Assembly (NCBI GenBank): GCA_024760905.1
Contig: CM045750.1
Coordinates: 10,596,919 to 10,660,918 of the forward strand
Origin: Plotosus lineatus
Taxonomy: Eukaryota; Chordata; Actinopteri; Siluriformes; Plotosidae
DNA length: 64,000 nucleotides
Direction of reading: 5' to 3'
Of the stretch, positions 36,901 through 47,644 are shown piece by piece (the stretch's first letter is position 1; every line of letters begins with the position of its first letter). Below the pieces are notes generated by a model that was not told where the DNA came from, did not search any database, and saw nothing but the letters and a program-made list of their open reading frames with translations. The translations under genes were made by a program, and so were the position numbers.

Positions 36901-39900
36901 ACCTGAATTCACCATTCTCAATTATTCTCACCTCTGCACCAAAGGATTAACTCACATCAACATCACCGCTTCTTTGGTTTGTAACGCCTCTAACTCTATC
37001 ATTCTAAAATTCTGTTTTGTACTTCGGCTCCGGCTGGGGGGGCGTGGCCGAGTTGCTCGGACTTAATGCAGTTAATACCCGACTTCAGTCCCGTCATGCC
37101 TAATGCAATACGTTCCTCGAGTGGGCATTTTTGAAAACTACAGTGCTGCATGTTTATAAAGAGAATGCATTGAAAGGTGTTTTTATGCGTATGCTGTATA
37201 ATGTTTATATTTTAGCATCAATAAATATAACAGTAAAAATTAAAAAGTTTTTCTGAATCATTGCTATATTTTACTACATTAATACTGTATTACTGAGTAA
37301 GACTGTCTGTAGAATGTGTTTTAGAAGCATATTTTAGCGCATGTAATAGATACATAGTATTTTACTTCCAGTTGCTTATTCGCACATGTGACGTGATACA
37401 CGGAGTTTTACTTCCGGGTACAGAACTCGTGGATTATCTCGATTCGCGGGAGTGCCCGGAACCGAACCCCCACGAATGTCAAGGGCCTACTGTAGGTGCA
37501 TAACAGATATACTGCAAACAGAGATGAAAAATTAACTTTATGACAGAGGTGTCTAATCTTACAGTACATTTTGGAAAAATAGAGGCCCCCGATGGGAGAA
37601 ATCGCATCGACTGCTGCCTTGACCATTTTGCTGACTTCAAACTTGACCTAGAATTCTCTCAACTTATTTTAGTCTTTGTTGCCAATCTGAAACTCTGACA
37701 TGTCAAGCAGTTGCAATAAAGGCGTACATAACCACACACACACACAAAAAAAAGTATACAAAAGAACAAACTGACAGATGTGAAAACTAAAAGACCTATG
37801 CCATCAGACGAAGTAAAAATGAGCACATGAGAAAATTAGATATCATTATTACAGACTATATAGAACTACCACAAACAACAGAAAACAAATTCAAATTTCA
37901 GACTGTACGTTATGGTGTATGGCGAAAGGCATGTAAAAAAAAACATTGCTGACTTTCGTAAAGAGTAGGCTGCAAAACCGTCAGTGTGTTTCTGTCCCTT
38001 GCTAAAAGGGTTGTGACAGGAAGGGCATCTGACGTAAAAACCTATACCAAATCAAATGTGCGAATCAGATGATTCGCTGTGGCGACTCCCGAGAACGGGA
38101 AAAAGCCGAAAAGAAAAGAAGAGTACAGTATGAACGTCATTTGTCACTGGAACATACAGTAACAACTTACGGGTTTTTTTTTCCTTCAACTTGCATTCGG
38201 CCGTCCGGAACCAAACAAAAACGTAAGTTGGAGAGCGTTTGTATTTCCTATGGGAATAATTGTTTCATCTAACAAATTTTTCGGCTAACGAGCTTGCCCT
38301 CGGTATGGATTAAATTTGTTAGCTGAGCCATCACTGTATTTCTGAAATATAGCTCATGAAGAAATTTCTCAGTTTGCACAAAACCACATCATAACCTGTA
38401 TACTTCATACTGATGTCTGACCTTTCAGTACAAATTCAGACTTTAAACAAAGGAAACGTATGCCCCATGAGCAGGGTAGGACACCAGTTGATGGATGGCC
38501 CCAGAGCTGTTTGGTCACCTATTTTAAAGAGTCAAAATTTGAATAGTCAACCTGGGTAATATTTAATCACAATATATATAATGCTAGCAAAACCACCCCT
38601 CATTATGCTGATTTGGTGCTTTACACTGAACCAAACTTAGCTGGCGTTACATGATCAACAAGTAACACCGATTTTCTGCGAGTACAATTTTCTGTGCAAC
38701 CCTGGACTCGACTACAAGTTGTGAGATTCTAATTTGAAAAAACCCCACAAAGCACGATGATGAATAATTAAAGCGGTACAGTGTCGCACGGAAAATTGTG
38801 AGTGCATATTAGAGCTTCGCTGTACCGGTTTTTATATCGGAGACATCTGGGGTCAAACTCCACCACCTTCTTGTTTCGGACAATTGGCTGTAACGGTCGT
38901 CATCTGGCGTTATTAAAAAAAAAAAATACCGTCAAATTTAAAGGTGTCAGGTTTTTTCACTTTTAAATCCGGATGTCAAATCATGACGCCACAGTCAGGA
39001 AACTTTGAAGTTATTATCCTTTGTTATAACGGGACCAGAACGGACACTTTGCAGGCTTATACTAGATGACCAGCGGAACAACTCGACAAAGTGGGACTTT
39101 TTTAAAACTGGAATAAAAATTACTGCCACCAATTACTATAAACAACAATTACCAGCTATGTAGCTGCATCCAAACACATCACAGTTATACCTCCAGTGTT
39201 TAACTCAGTTGAGCTGATTAGATAACAGACTGACTTTCCAAAACCAGAAGTGTAAGCGTAACAATGACACATAACAGATACCTCAAGCATAAGAGATTTT
39301 TAGGAAACAAGAGCACCCGGAAAAGACCAAGGCAGGCACAGTGAGAACGTGCAGACTCCACTCTGAAATGCCCGCACTGATCCACAGAACCTAACCCAGT
39401 ACCTTCTTGCTTTGACACGCTAACCACCACATCAATGTAGTCCAGTAAATTGCACACATACAGGGGGAGGGTTTGTGGCGTAGTAGTTAGGGTACTGCGC
39501 TCATGATCGTGAGGTGGTGTGTTCAAATCCCAGTTAGACCCCCTCTGTGCTAAGACCCCTGGGCAAGGTCTTAACCACAACTGTGCCTCTGTTCATTCAG
39601 CAGTACAAATGGGTCTTCTTCTTCTTTCCTTTCGGCTTTTCCCTTCAGGGGTCGCCACAGCGAATCATCTGCCTCCATCTCACCCTATCCTTTGCATCTT
39701 CTTCTCTTACACCAACGACCTTCATGTCCTCCTTCACCACATCCATGAATCGTCTCTTTGGTTAGCAGTACAAATGGGTACCAGTAAAAATATACTGGGA
39801 AGGTAACCTGCGATGGACTAGCATCCCATCCAGGAGTTGAACTCCTAGTCGCTTCACGCTATGGAAATGGGATAACCTTGCCTGATAAGCCAATATGGCT

Positions 39901-39945
<45 letters not shown>

Positions 39946-42900
39946 AAAAAAAAATTATACATAAATAAATATTTTAAAACATGCCAGTCAATACCACGCA
40001 CTCACCTTGGTCTCTGTAACCATGCAGTCAAATGGACAGGAAAACACAACTATCTTCGCATCTTTAACTGATGTAATATCTCCTTCAGCTTCTTTCTTAA
40101 AGACCATCCCATGCAGCATCGATGAGGCGTTCAGGCCACAACCCTACACCAACAATCATCCAAGACATGAAACAAAAACATGCCAGAATTAACTAAAATA
40201 CCAAGTTTTATACACAATCATATTTTCATGTTTACAGGAAGACATTCTGAAAGATAAATAAATCCTCACCAAAATCTTGCACACTCTCACATTATCGACA
40301 TTGAAATTTCCAGAGTCGGGAAAGATAGATACTGTAGATGGGATGAGAAAATGGTTAAAAAAAATACACAGAGGTATAATTAAACATTAGATACACTTTT
40401 GAAGTCTGAAAGCAACTCACCACAGGCTTGAGCGATAAGGTTGGCGAGGAAGTCCTCATTTCCATACTGTTTGCTCATCACAGCTGTCCGGATCATGGCA
40501 GTGACCTCAGACACGTCATGCAGGTTCTTAGCAGAGGCACAAACGCAGTCTGGTAGGATTTCCAAAGCCTTCTTACAGGCCATCTCGTAACCCTCAATGA
40601 CCTGCACAGGGAGAGAGAATTTGATATTCAACACCTCGACAAACTCCCCGGAAGACACTGATCGAATAAGGCGTTTGACAAAATTTCTTCTCTTCACAAG
40701 CAGTGTGCAACAACAACTCTCTAAAGGACTATTGGATCAATACTGATATGGCATATCCATGAGACACGCCGTGCTTCATAATAGAACAATCTGTTACTCA
40801 TTCATGGATATCAGGCAGATGAACAAACTCAATATGCAAATGATTTTACTTCATCATCAAGCAAGATTTCTTTTGTGGCTTCACTGATCCAACAAACACA
40901 AGTTATTCCCTCTGTATCTTGTAGCAAAAAAATTGAAAAGTTCTAGAAATTTCCAAGAAATTCTGAATGTTTGACTAGTTCGACGCATGTCCACCAGATG
41001 TTCTCATTCGTGGGCGTGAGGCGATGCATTTTTTGTGGAGAACGATAATGAAGGGCTCAGTGCCACTACATGCAAATTCCTTGAAAAATGAGGTGGTATA
41101 ATATTGTGATATTAGTGGTCTCCTCATTTGATGAAAGTCTGCAAAGTAGACAGTTGCAGCTAAAATCCAAAATTACCGTAATTTCCAGACTATAAGACTT
41201 TTTTCACAGGCTTTGAACCCTGCAGCTTAAACAACGATGCAGCTAATCTATAGATTTTTTACGGGCGAATGTCCTCCAGGCGGTGCTCCAGCAGGAAGCG
41301 CAAGAGTGAGACATACACCTGCGGCTTATAAATAGGGGCGGCCTATATATGTAGAAATTCTTTTTCATTTTAGATTTAGTTGGTGCAGCTTATATTCAGG
41401 TGCGCTGAATAGTATGGAAATTACACCATGTAAAGATAACTTAATCGTACTTCGTTTTTCGCAAAAGTGCAAATTTGTGACTCAGCAGATTATGTGACTT
41501 TAATTGATAAACTTAGATTGAGATAGTTTGGACATGTACAGAGGAGGGATAGTGAGTAGGATGCTGAGGTTGGAACTACCAGGCAGAAGGCCTCGAGGAA
41601 GACCAAAGAAGAGATTTATGGATGTGGTGAAGGAAGACATGAAGGTCGTTGGAGTCAGAAAAGAAGATGCAGAGGACAGGGTGAGATGGAGGCGGATGAT
41701 TTGCTGTGGCGACCCCTGAAGGGAGCAGCCGAAAGCAAAAGAAGAAGAATTGATAAACAGGCGATGAAGAACAGGTTTTCAGTAAGAGTTGCAAGATTGA
41801 GTTTTTATCCACCAACAACTGAAGCTCGGCGAATTACATATTTCCTTCAGTTTAATCATTCCATAATGTGTGCTGTGCATTACATCACAAAAACAACTAC
41901 CGATACCAATTTCATCCCCTCACCTCCGACACAGAGAGCCCCATTCGGAGCAGCTCCTCCGCCAGCTCAAGCAGAGCACCAGTGAATACCAGGACAAAGT
42001 TGGTCCCATCCCCAACTTCCTGCTCTTGCATGTGTGACGCCATAACAATCATCTTCGCCGCTGGGTGCTGGACCTAAAATACAAAGATATCCAGTATCCA
42101 GGGAAGTATGCTTTATGCTATAAAATTTCTGAAAATACAAAATACACAGTACAGTAGGCCCTCGACATTCACGGAGGTTCCGTTCCGAGCCCTCCAGTGA
42201 ATCGAGATAATCCGCAAGTTCTGTACCCGGAATTAAAACCCCATGTAACACATCACATGCGTGAATGAGCAGCCGGAAGTAAAATACTATGTATCTATTA
42301 CATGCGTTAAAATATGCTTCTTAAACACATTCTATAAACAGTCTTACTCATTAATTCAGTACTAATGTAGTAAAATATAGTAATGATTAAGAAAAACTTT
42401 TAAATTTTTACTCTTATTTTTATTGATGATAAAATAAACATTATACAGCATATACTGTTGTAAAGCACTCGTATTAAAGTCTTTTTAAATTCTTATTCCA
42501 GTACAGTACCTAAGTTAATTCTGAGAATGTTTATGCATGAGATTTTATGTTCTGTAGCATGTTTAACAAACGATACCAAAAGGATACACTTCATGTCCTT
42601 TTACATTGAACTTGGAGTGACGTCTCCAAGATGGCGCTGCCTAGAGGGCAACGTCACGGAGTTCTCAGAGTCAAATTGTTTCTTTGTTCGTTTTAATTTG
42701 TTTGTTCATGTTTTGCACTATGCTCGTCTATGATCGGTCCACCCTACTACAGCTATGAGCAGCTTCAGCTTCGGGCAACTAAGCGCGCAACAACTTCTAT
42801 CGTGAGCTTATATGCTATGGCAGCTCACTGCTAACCGCCCAGTCGGAGTTCTCAGAGGCTTGGTTAGCACTTCCGGCCATACTGCTTGAAAATGTTCGGT

Positions 42901-45900
42901 CCCTGCGAAACAAGATGGACGAGCTTCATGCTCAGATTGCAGCGCACAGGGATCTACAGGACTGTGTTTCTGTGAAACATGGTTCGAGGAGAGTACACCC
43001 GATGAGGCGATTATACCAGCCGGCTACACGGCCTTCATCCCCTGCAATCCCAAGCGCCCGAGTCGTCGTTCGGCCCCTTCCCACCTGGGCTTATTGCTAG
43101 CTGGGATGCGGCTCGCATTGAGCTGCCTACCATAGCATGTTAGCTCTGCTAATAGCATGTTAGCTCTGCTTAGTTATACACGCCCGAAGATACTCCGATC
43201 ATATCGCTGTAGTTGAGTCGACCGGTCATAGACGATCATAGAGCAAAACATGAACAAACAAAACAACAAATAAAACAAATTAAAACAAACAAAAACAATT
43301 TGACTCTGAGAACTCCGCGACGTCGCCCTCTGAGCAGTGCCATCTTGGAGACGTCACTCCAACGTCAATGTAAAAACGCATAAACGTGAACTTAGGTACT
43401 GTACTGGAATAATAATTGAAAAAGATTTTAATACAACAGGTCAGAGAAAACCGTCGTTTCTCAGGAGAAAGTCTTATTTTTTCAGAAGTGACATCCAGTG
43501 TTTTCTATCGCTTAGGCAGAGAAGACGCACAGTGTTTGAGTGGTATCACAGAGCTTAACTGGTAATTAAAATACACACAAAAAAGAGGCTCATTGACAAC
43601 TTGTGCGCGAATGAAAAAAAGGGGTGGGACATCAGCTCAACCAATCAGGAGAAAGGAGGACAGCCATTGGCTGAATTTGAGGGTTCAAAACCGAATAGTC
43701 AAGGGCATACTGTAGATGCAGCTCAACTTTAATTGCCCCTCCCTATTCCATTATGGAAGTGTACAATTATATCATCCACACTCACCTCAAGCTCTCGCAG
43801 AATAGTAGCAGCATCATTGGTTACTAGGAGTTTCTCTAGATGGTTAATGACCATTTTGTTCATTCCTGGCCAGATATACAAATACATTCATTAAGAGCAC
43901 ACAATACACACCAGGTTAGAATAATAAGCAAGGCAGTGGAAAAATCAGTCACCATTGGGTCCGTATGCAGTTCTTGTAGTCTGGGCCAGTTCCTTGCATG
44001 CCTGGATGTTTCTAAAAACGGCCTCCTCTAGACCTGAATAGTGCTGTTTAACAAACGATAATTCAACTTCAGTACAAGATTACAAAGATCTATAAAGTGG
44101 ATCCACTGAGCCCTATTTACAACTGAAGGAGAACAAGGCTCATAGCAGAGGAAACCACAGACCACCATATTGGTACTCCCGACTCCTGGCAGGAGAAATA
44201 CGGCGAGTTCACAGTAGTGCTACTACACACTACTAAATAACCCCAACCCTAAATAATTCCCAGTTTAAGGTGATAGTTTGATTGAAATGTACACGAGATT
44301 TTGGACATGAATCTTTTAAACCATGACTGAAAAAAAACATTTACATGACAAATGTCAAACTAGGGGGCTACGGGCTAAATCCAACCTGCCGATTCATTCC
44401 ATGTGGCTCACAAGAGAGTACAGTCGGCCCCTACTTACAAGACCCCCTGGGTACGAAAATTCCGAGTTACGAAAAACACTTTCCTAAGTTTTCGTCCTGA
44501 GGATATGAAAACAACCTCCTCTTACGAAAAGCACCAAATGGACCATTCAAAATTCTCACACGATGCGTGAGTTGTTCTCTCATTGGCTGTCTCCAATGAG
44601 ATGGTTAATGACGCGAGCCAAAATGCCATACAATGAAGGAGAGTTCGCTATAAAATCCCTCAGCAACGTTGTTGAAATCTTATCTCCTGAAAACGAGCAG
44701 TATCAGACGTCCAACTGTCCAGGCACACCGCTGAACACAGAATATTAGACATTAACACAGCTATTGAATCACAGACCTTCAAAAGATGGATTTTATCATG
44801 TTGGTGCGTGAATTTACAATAAATCTGGCTGAGCAGAGGTGGGTGTGGGGAAGGGATGGGTGATGTTGGAGTGTATGATGTGGTTCTTTGCTGTAACATG
44901 GTAAAAAATGTGGCTCTTGGTCTCTGACTGGTTGACCACCATGAAGGTATGTCAGAAGTACTTTTTGTTCCCATCATTTACACTATAATTTAACGCTGCC
45001 TGTAGACATGACAAAAAAATAGAGAAACTATGATGACAGACACATGTAAAAGTGTACATTGCTGAGAGACTCTGGTCACGTGTTTTCAAAAGCGACTATA
45101 AGACATATCTCCATAATAAAAGGATTTACAGCCATTGGATACATTTATACCCTGCACTCGTTTATCAGCCTTACCCACATAATAATAATAATACTGCAAT
45201 AAATTGTCTTAAAACACTTTTGCTCTGAAACCTCTTGGATTTTATGTACGTAAATTATTAAAAATTACAACGACCAGCTAATTTGATAATAAAATGTTGT
45301 ACTTTAACATTTTTTTTTACATTTTACAGGGTTTAATTTTCCCTCGCCTTACATTCAGTCATCATACCATTTTTTCTTTAAATGCATTTACAATAAATTG
45401 TTATTGAATTTATGATGTTTGTCACGACGCCCAGCCGGCAGCCCAGGGACTCTTCAGTCAGTGTTTCCTAATTTGGATCGAAAGTAAATCAACAACAATA
45501 AGTAAACTCACGTGTTGAAGAATACTGTTAACTAACGCATGTAGTTATTGTGTTACGTGTAATTAATTCACAATAAATATATTTTTAAATAACTAAAACG
45601 GCTTCTTGGTCAGCATTGCTGTCAGGATAAGCAGCTAGCATGCTAACTACATTACCGGCAGATGCACATGCTGAAGTAGTATTCCGGCTAATGCAACAAA
45701 AACAGTGTTAGGGAAAATAAAACTATATTTCGTAGGTTCTGACTAGAAGAGATAATTTCCTCCGTGGATTACAATAAGTGCGCAATTTGTCTAATTTATT
45801 GTATGATTACACTAAAGAGATGTTCTAGAATACTCCACCCACATGATTCAGGCTAACACGTTAGCTAGTTAGCTAGCGAGCTAAGCATTAAGAGCAGTCC

Positions 45901-46000
45901 GCTATTTCTCTTAGAAAATTATGGTGGCAATAATTCTTACCTTTGCACCATCCTTTAACATTTGGGCAAAGCCAGGTGCTTTGGGGACATGAAGGGCCAT
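27870..46000 (-). CDS. cct8: T-complex protein 1 subunit theta (CCT8), complete, with alternative last exons
   Basis: Theta subunit of the hetero-oligomeric cytosolic chaperonin TRiC/CCT, which folds actin, tubulin and other clients using ATP. Coding exons in transcript order (minus): 45941-46000, 43953-44043, 43786-43865, 41924-42073, 40421-40601, 40270-40331, 40006-40143, 35652-35830, 35463-35529, 35292-35379, 34396-34511, 34224-34295, 31883-32047, 31667-31786, then either 29831-29938 (15a) or 27870-27941 (15b). Shared exons total 1569 nt (523 codons). With 15b the protein is 546 residues, close to human 548; with 15a it is 558. Visible hallmarks are the start MALHVPKAPGFAQMLKDGAK, the nucleotide-binding TAYGPNG and GDGTNF motifs, NDAATILRELE, the RGSTDNLMDDIERA block, and a GAGATEIEL motif where human CCT8 has GGGATEIEL. 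The start has A at -3 and G at +4. The gene is head-to-head with map3k7cl and tail-to-head with tmem135. Confidence 0.97.
28553..28893 (-). mobile_element. Family C SINE, full length
   Basis: TTCTGTAACCGCTTAATCCT tail, TACACCCTGGACAGCTCGCC, CTTGAACCCCCAACCTTAGG, ending CCAGGCCACCACTGCC. Lies between the two cct8 terminal exons. Confidence 0.85.
29101..29106 (-). terminator. Candidate poly(A) signal for the 15a-ended cct8 transcript
   Basis: First AATAAA on the minus strand after the exon 15a stop. The long distance (about 725 nt) and the family C SINE just downstream (28553-28890) make this tentative. Confidence 0.35.
29831..29938 (-). CDS. cct8: cct8 alternative terminal exon 15a (proximal)
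   Basis: Follows a consensus acceptor (TGTCAG) in the same phase as exon 14 and encodes 35 residues plus TGA. It starts IIMAKPAGGPKAP, as does exon 15b, then continues KQQGHWDKDEWDEEPDKF and ends DTHH. Against 15b, the 13 shared codons differ at eight third positions and no amino acid changes, so both copies look constrained. No plausible donor follows before the stop, so it should act as a last exon. The first AATAAA on this strand is at 29101-29106, about 725 nt beyond the stop. Its tail does not resemble the human C-terminus, so I take it as the extra exon. Expression is unproven. Confidence 0.8.
   Translation of the reverse strand: MIMAKPAGGPKAPKQQGHWDKDEWDEEPDKFDTHH
30119..30700. mobile_element. 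hAT-type MITE with 8-bp target duplication, copy 2
   Basis: Ends CAGTGCTTCTCAAATAGTG and AATAATTGAGAAGCACTG. Flanks TCCTACTA and TCCTAGTA form an 8-bp duplication with one mismatch. Lies in the cct8 intron before exon 15a. Confidence 0.85.
30830..30945 (-). mobile_element. Family J repeat fragment
   Basis: GGTTTCACCAGGAAACCTTT then ATCCAAAATAAACTGATAAT is the reverse of a segment also present at 49745-49870 and 62690-62880. Class unknown. Confidence 0.45.
31011..31601 (-). mobile_element. Family F MITE, copy 2
   Basis: Ends TACAGTCATCCCTTGCCACG and ATATTCAAGGGATGACTGTA. Has a single copy of the GATTGGCTTAGATGCGTGAC unit that is doubled in copy 1. Ends about 65 bp from the splice donor of cct8 exon 14. 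Confidence 0.85.
32440..32660 (+). mobile_element. Family G-related MITE fragment
   Basis: GTACCTCACCTTACGATAGT, CAGGTTACAAAAAACATTTT, TATACGAAACAAGTTCTCCT, and two ATTGGCTA words (32593 and 32625). A diverged variant of the 'TACGAAAA' element; the right end is unclear. Confidence 0.5.
32660..34220. other. cct8 intron 12, mostly unique
   Basis: No exon signal. A GT microsatellite at about 33105-33120, GA-rich tract near 33200, and a MITE-like scrap with CGTTCCCCTCTAAAGAATGC at 33282 are all I can point to. Confidence 0.5.
36327..37495 (+). mobile_element. Family H MITE, copy 1 (about 1.2 kb)
   Basis: Ends TACAGTAGGCCCTTGACTAT and GAATGTCAAGGGCCTACTGTA with TA on each side. Two CCAAT-type boxes at 36402 and 36427. 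No transposase. Lies in cct8 intron 7. Confidence 0.85.
37930..38115 (+). mobile_element. Family C SINE 3' part with LINE-type tail
   Basis: ATTGCTGACTTTCGTAAAGA, GACAGGAAGGGCATCTGACG, GATTCGCTGTGGCGACTCCC, then AAAGCCGAAAAG. Same hybrid structure as 16905-17245, head missing. Confidence 0.7.
38150..38340. mobile_element. Short MITE of the 'acttacgggtt' type
   Basis: Left TACAGTAACAACTTACGG, interior TTTCCTATGGGAATAATTGT and TCGGCTAACGAGCTTGCCCT, right GCTGAGCCATCACTGTAT. Confidence 0.45.
39462..39895 (+). mobile_element. Family B SINE split by a LINE 3' end
   Basis: Head GGTTTGTGGCGTAGTAGTTA through TCATTCAGCAGTACAAATGG, then a 149-bp insertion, then GTACCAGTAAAAATATACTG to the end. Confidence 0.8.
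39615..39763 (-). mobile_element. LINE 3' end inserted in a SINE, 16-bp target duplication
   Basis: Begins CTTCTTCTTTCCTTTCGG and includes TTCAGGGGTCGCCACAGCGA. The reverse translation contains KRFMDVVKEDMKVVG and ends CGDP. AGCAGTACAAATGGGT is present on both sides (39599-39614 and 39764-39779). Confidence 0.85.
39906..39942. repeat. (TA)n microsatellite
   Basis: TA run about 65 bp beyond the cct8 exon 7 donor. Confidence 0.9.
41174..41427. mobile_element. Short MITE, TIR 'TACCGTAATTTCCAGACTATAA'
   Basis: Left TACCGTAATTTCCAGACTAT and right end AATAGTATGGAAATTAC (inverse), interior with GCGGCTTATAAAT. Related in its termini to the pogo-like element at 21731. Confidence 0.6.
41516..41756 (+). 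mobile_element. LINE 3' end (ORF C-terminus plus tail)
   Basis: Open for the last ~60 codons: MLRLELPGRRPRGRPKKRFM, DVVKEDMKVVGVRKEDAEDR, VRWRRMICCGDP, then tail GGGAGCAGCCGAAAGCAAAA. Non-LTR retrotransposon 3' end, probably RTE-like; 5' part missing. Confidence 0.75.
42150..43714 (-). mobile_element. Family H MITE, copy 2, carrying a long inverted-repeat insertion
   Basis: Ends TACAGTAGGCCCTCGACATT and ATAGTCAAGGGCATACTGTA, reverse of copy 1. CCAAT words at 43641 and 43661. Interrupted by the structure at 42599-43377. Occupies almost all of cct8 intron 3 (42074-43785). Confidence 0.8.
42599..43377. mobile_element. Long inverted repeat flanking a LINE endonuclease fragment
   Basis: Left arm (about 42599-42740) TTGGAGTGACGTCTCCAAGA then TGGCGCTGCC; right arm (about 43230-43377) is its inverse. 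Between them the plus strand from about 42885 has ENVRSLRNKMDELHAQIAAH, then after a shift ETWFEESTPDEAIIPAGYTA, typical of the N-terminal endonuclease of fish L2/CR1-type LINEs. Confidence 0.65.
44419..44660 (+). mobile_element. Family G MITE, left half
   Basis: TACAGTCGGCCCCTACTTAC, CGAGTTACGAAAAACACTTT, TCCTCTTACGAAAAGCACC, CATTGGCTGTCTCC. The right end is missing. Confidence 0.65.
44665..45935. other. cct8 intron 1, no recognised gene
   Basis: AT-rich. GCTAGCATGCTAACT and GTTAGCTAGTTAGCTAGCGA words near 45640 and 45860 form imperfect short inverted repeats; nothing coding. Confidence 0.5.
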
Positions 46001-46150
46001 TTTCAGCGTTTCAACAGCCCCGAAAAGAGAATAATCAGAACTGGATGCTGCGAGAAACCGCGACACAAGGAGAAGCACGCAGCTGAGAGGGGCTAGGCGA
46101 CTGTCGATAACAGAATAATCGATCAACCTCACAGGCTTGAAAGAAGATCA
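46001..46150 (-). promoter_or_regulatory. cct8 5' UTR and presumed promoter
   Basis: Sequence immediately upstream of the cct8 ATG. It has no stop in the cct8 frame for 44 codons back to an ATG at 46130-46132, but that extension does not resemble the family N-terminus, which begins exactly at 46000. I therefore read it as 5' UTR. Pyrimidine-rich stretches (CTTCTCCTTGTG, TTCTCTTTTCG on the minus strand) are present and no TATA box is seen. Confidence 0.45.
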
Positions 46151-46184
46151 TCGAGTGAGTCAAACTCGATCTCCTGACAGTGAC

Positions 46185-46250
46185 AGACATGGCCCGCCTT
46201 TGATAACCCAGTTAACTGCACTGGGGGGAGGGGAGGGGGGGGGGTCCTGA
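46185..46250 (-). mobile_element. Family C SINE fragment
   Basis: ACATGGCCCGCCTTTGATAA then CCCAGTTAACTGCACTGGGG, the middle of family C in reverse, next to a G-run. Lies immediately upstream of the cct8 5' region. Confidence 0.6.
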
Positions 46251-46899
46251 TTGTTATTGGTACCCTGTGATTTTTAGTGTAAACTTTAATTTTTTTTCAA
46301 ACATATATTTATTCACGAGAAAACATTTTATTTCAAAATATATAAATAAAAAAACATGGATGGATGGATGGATGGATAGATAGAAACATTTAAAAATCAC
46401 AATTCCACCTGATATTCCACCATATTAAACATGAAGAGATGTCACAGATCATCAATCATGTTACATCACAGGCAAACATACATGCACAATAGCTCTGATC
46501 AATGATGTCTATATCGAACTAGAACGCTTATGCTAGTCTTTTGGACTGCACATGGATGCTGATTTTCTGTACTAACAGTAGTCTTCAAGCATGTCATTGA
46601 AAATAGTAGAGCCATGCTACACTGTGGGCTGCAGGAATCCTTTTACTAGACTTTAACTAAAGTTAACAATTAATAATGTTTATTGTATATTTCCAGGTTT
46701 TTTTTATATGCATTTGATACTTCCCCTTGATTGTCCAAAACTTCTCAGATGTGTCAGTCTCAAATCACGTTACTATGGAAAATTGGATTATTTCGGATCC
46801 TTATAAATGGAATTTTGAACTTTGTTTCAGGTTTCCAAAAGAGCCATCATTACAGAAGAAAAGATGGGTAAGGACAGGGTGGCAAGCTGTTCAGGTTGT

Positions 46900-47090
46900 A
46901 CCCAGATGAGATAGGCCCCAGCCTCCCTGCGACCCTAATAGAATGAAATCATTCATTCGTTTTCTGAACCATGTAATCTTAATTAGGCTCTCAGGATGGT
47001 TGGTGACCATCTCAGCCGACTCTGGGAGGTTCAACACTCCAGACAGCTCGTCAGGCCATCGCGGGGCATAGTGGGATGAAGTGATTCAAC
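46900..47090. mobile_element. Family A/C tail fragments, two orientations
   Basis: 46900-46950 is a family A tail (GATGAGATAGGCCCCAGCCT). 46950-47090 is a reverse tail (AACCATGTAATCTTAATTAG, CAGCCGACTCTGGGAGG). Confidence 0.5.
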
Positions 47091-47282
47091 AAATAAATGA
47101 ATGAATGGCTTTGTCCTGTTGTGTCACACACAGTAAATAAGATAGGCACACAAAGGATATTATGCCTCCTTTCATTATGCCAGGGGCATTGCGAGGCATA
47201 AAACTCTACTGGGACATAGGCATCTGAACCCTTCCTTCAGGGCATGAGGACATCAACAGTTCTACACTGATATATGACTGAT

Positions 47283-47555
47283 ATAGGCAGAGTACACCCT
47301 GGACAGCTCGCCAGGCCATCGCAGGAACGTGCTGGCGGCTATGCAGCTACTCTTGTCGAAGGTCAGCAATGGTTCTTTTACATGAACCTCACACCATAGA
47401 CAGTGTGAGACATGGCCGGCCTTTGATAATAACCCAGTTAGCTGAACCGGGGGTGTGTGTGTGTGGGGGGGAAACAACCTGTGGTGAGTGGAGCTTGAAC
47501 CCCCCAAACTTAGGATCAATGATCCAGCACCTATATCACTAGGCCACCAGTGCCC
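47283..47555 (-). mobile_element. Family C SINE
   Basis: GCAGAGTACACCCTGGACAG, CTACTCTTGTCGAAGGTCAG, TAACCCAGTTAGCTGAACCG, TTGAACCCCCCAAACTTAGG. Confidence 0.75.
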
Positions 47556-47644
47556 TCACAACACCACTGTGCCACATGAGTAGATTTTGCATATTCTTCC
47601 TGTACTTGTGTGGGTTTCCTCTGGGCACTCTGGTTATCTCCAAA

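Noticed and set aside
41528..41719. A 63-codon open frame as a small host gene
   Set aside because: Its residues (RGRPKKRFMDVVKEDMKVVG) are the C-terminus of a widespread non-LTR retrotransposon.
45911..46132. Upstream ATG at 46130-46132 as the true cct8 start
   Set aside because: The frame is open, but the extra 44 residues do not resemble CCT subunits, and the family N-terminus begins exactly at 46000 with a good start context.
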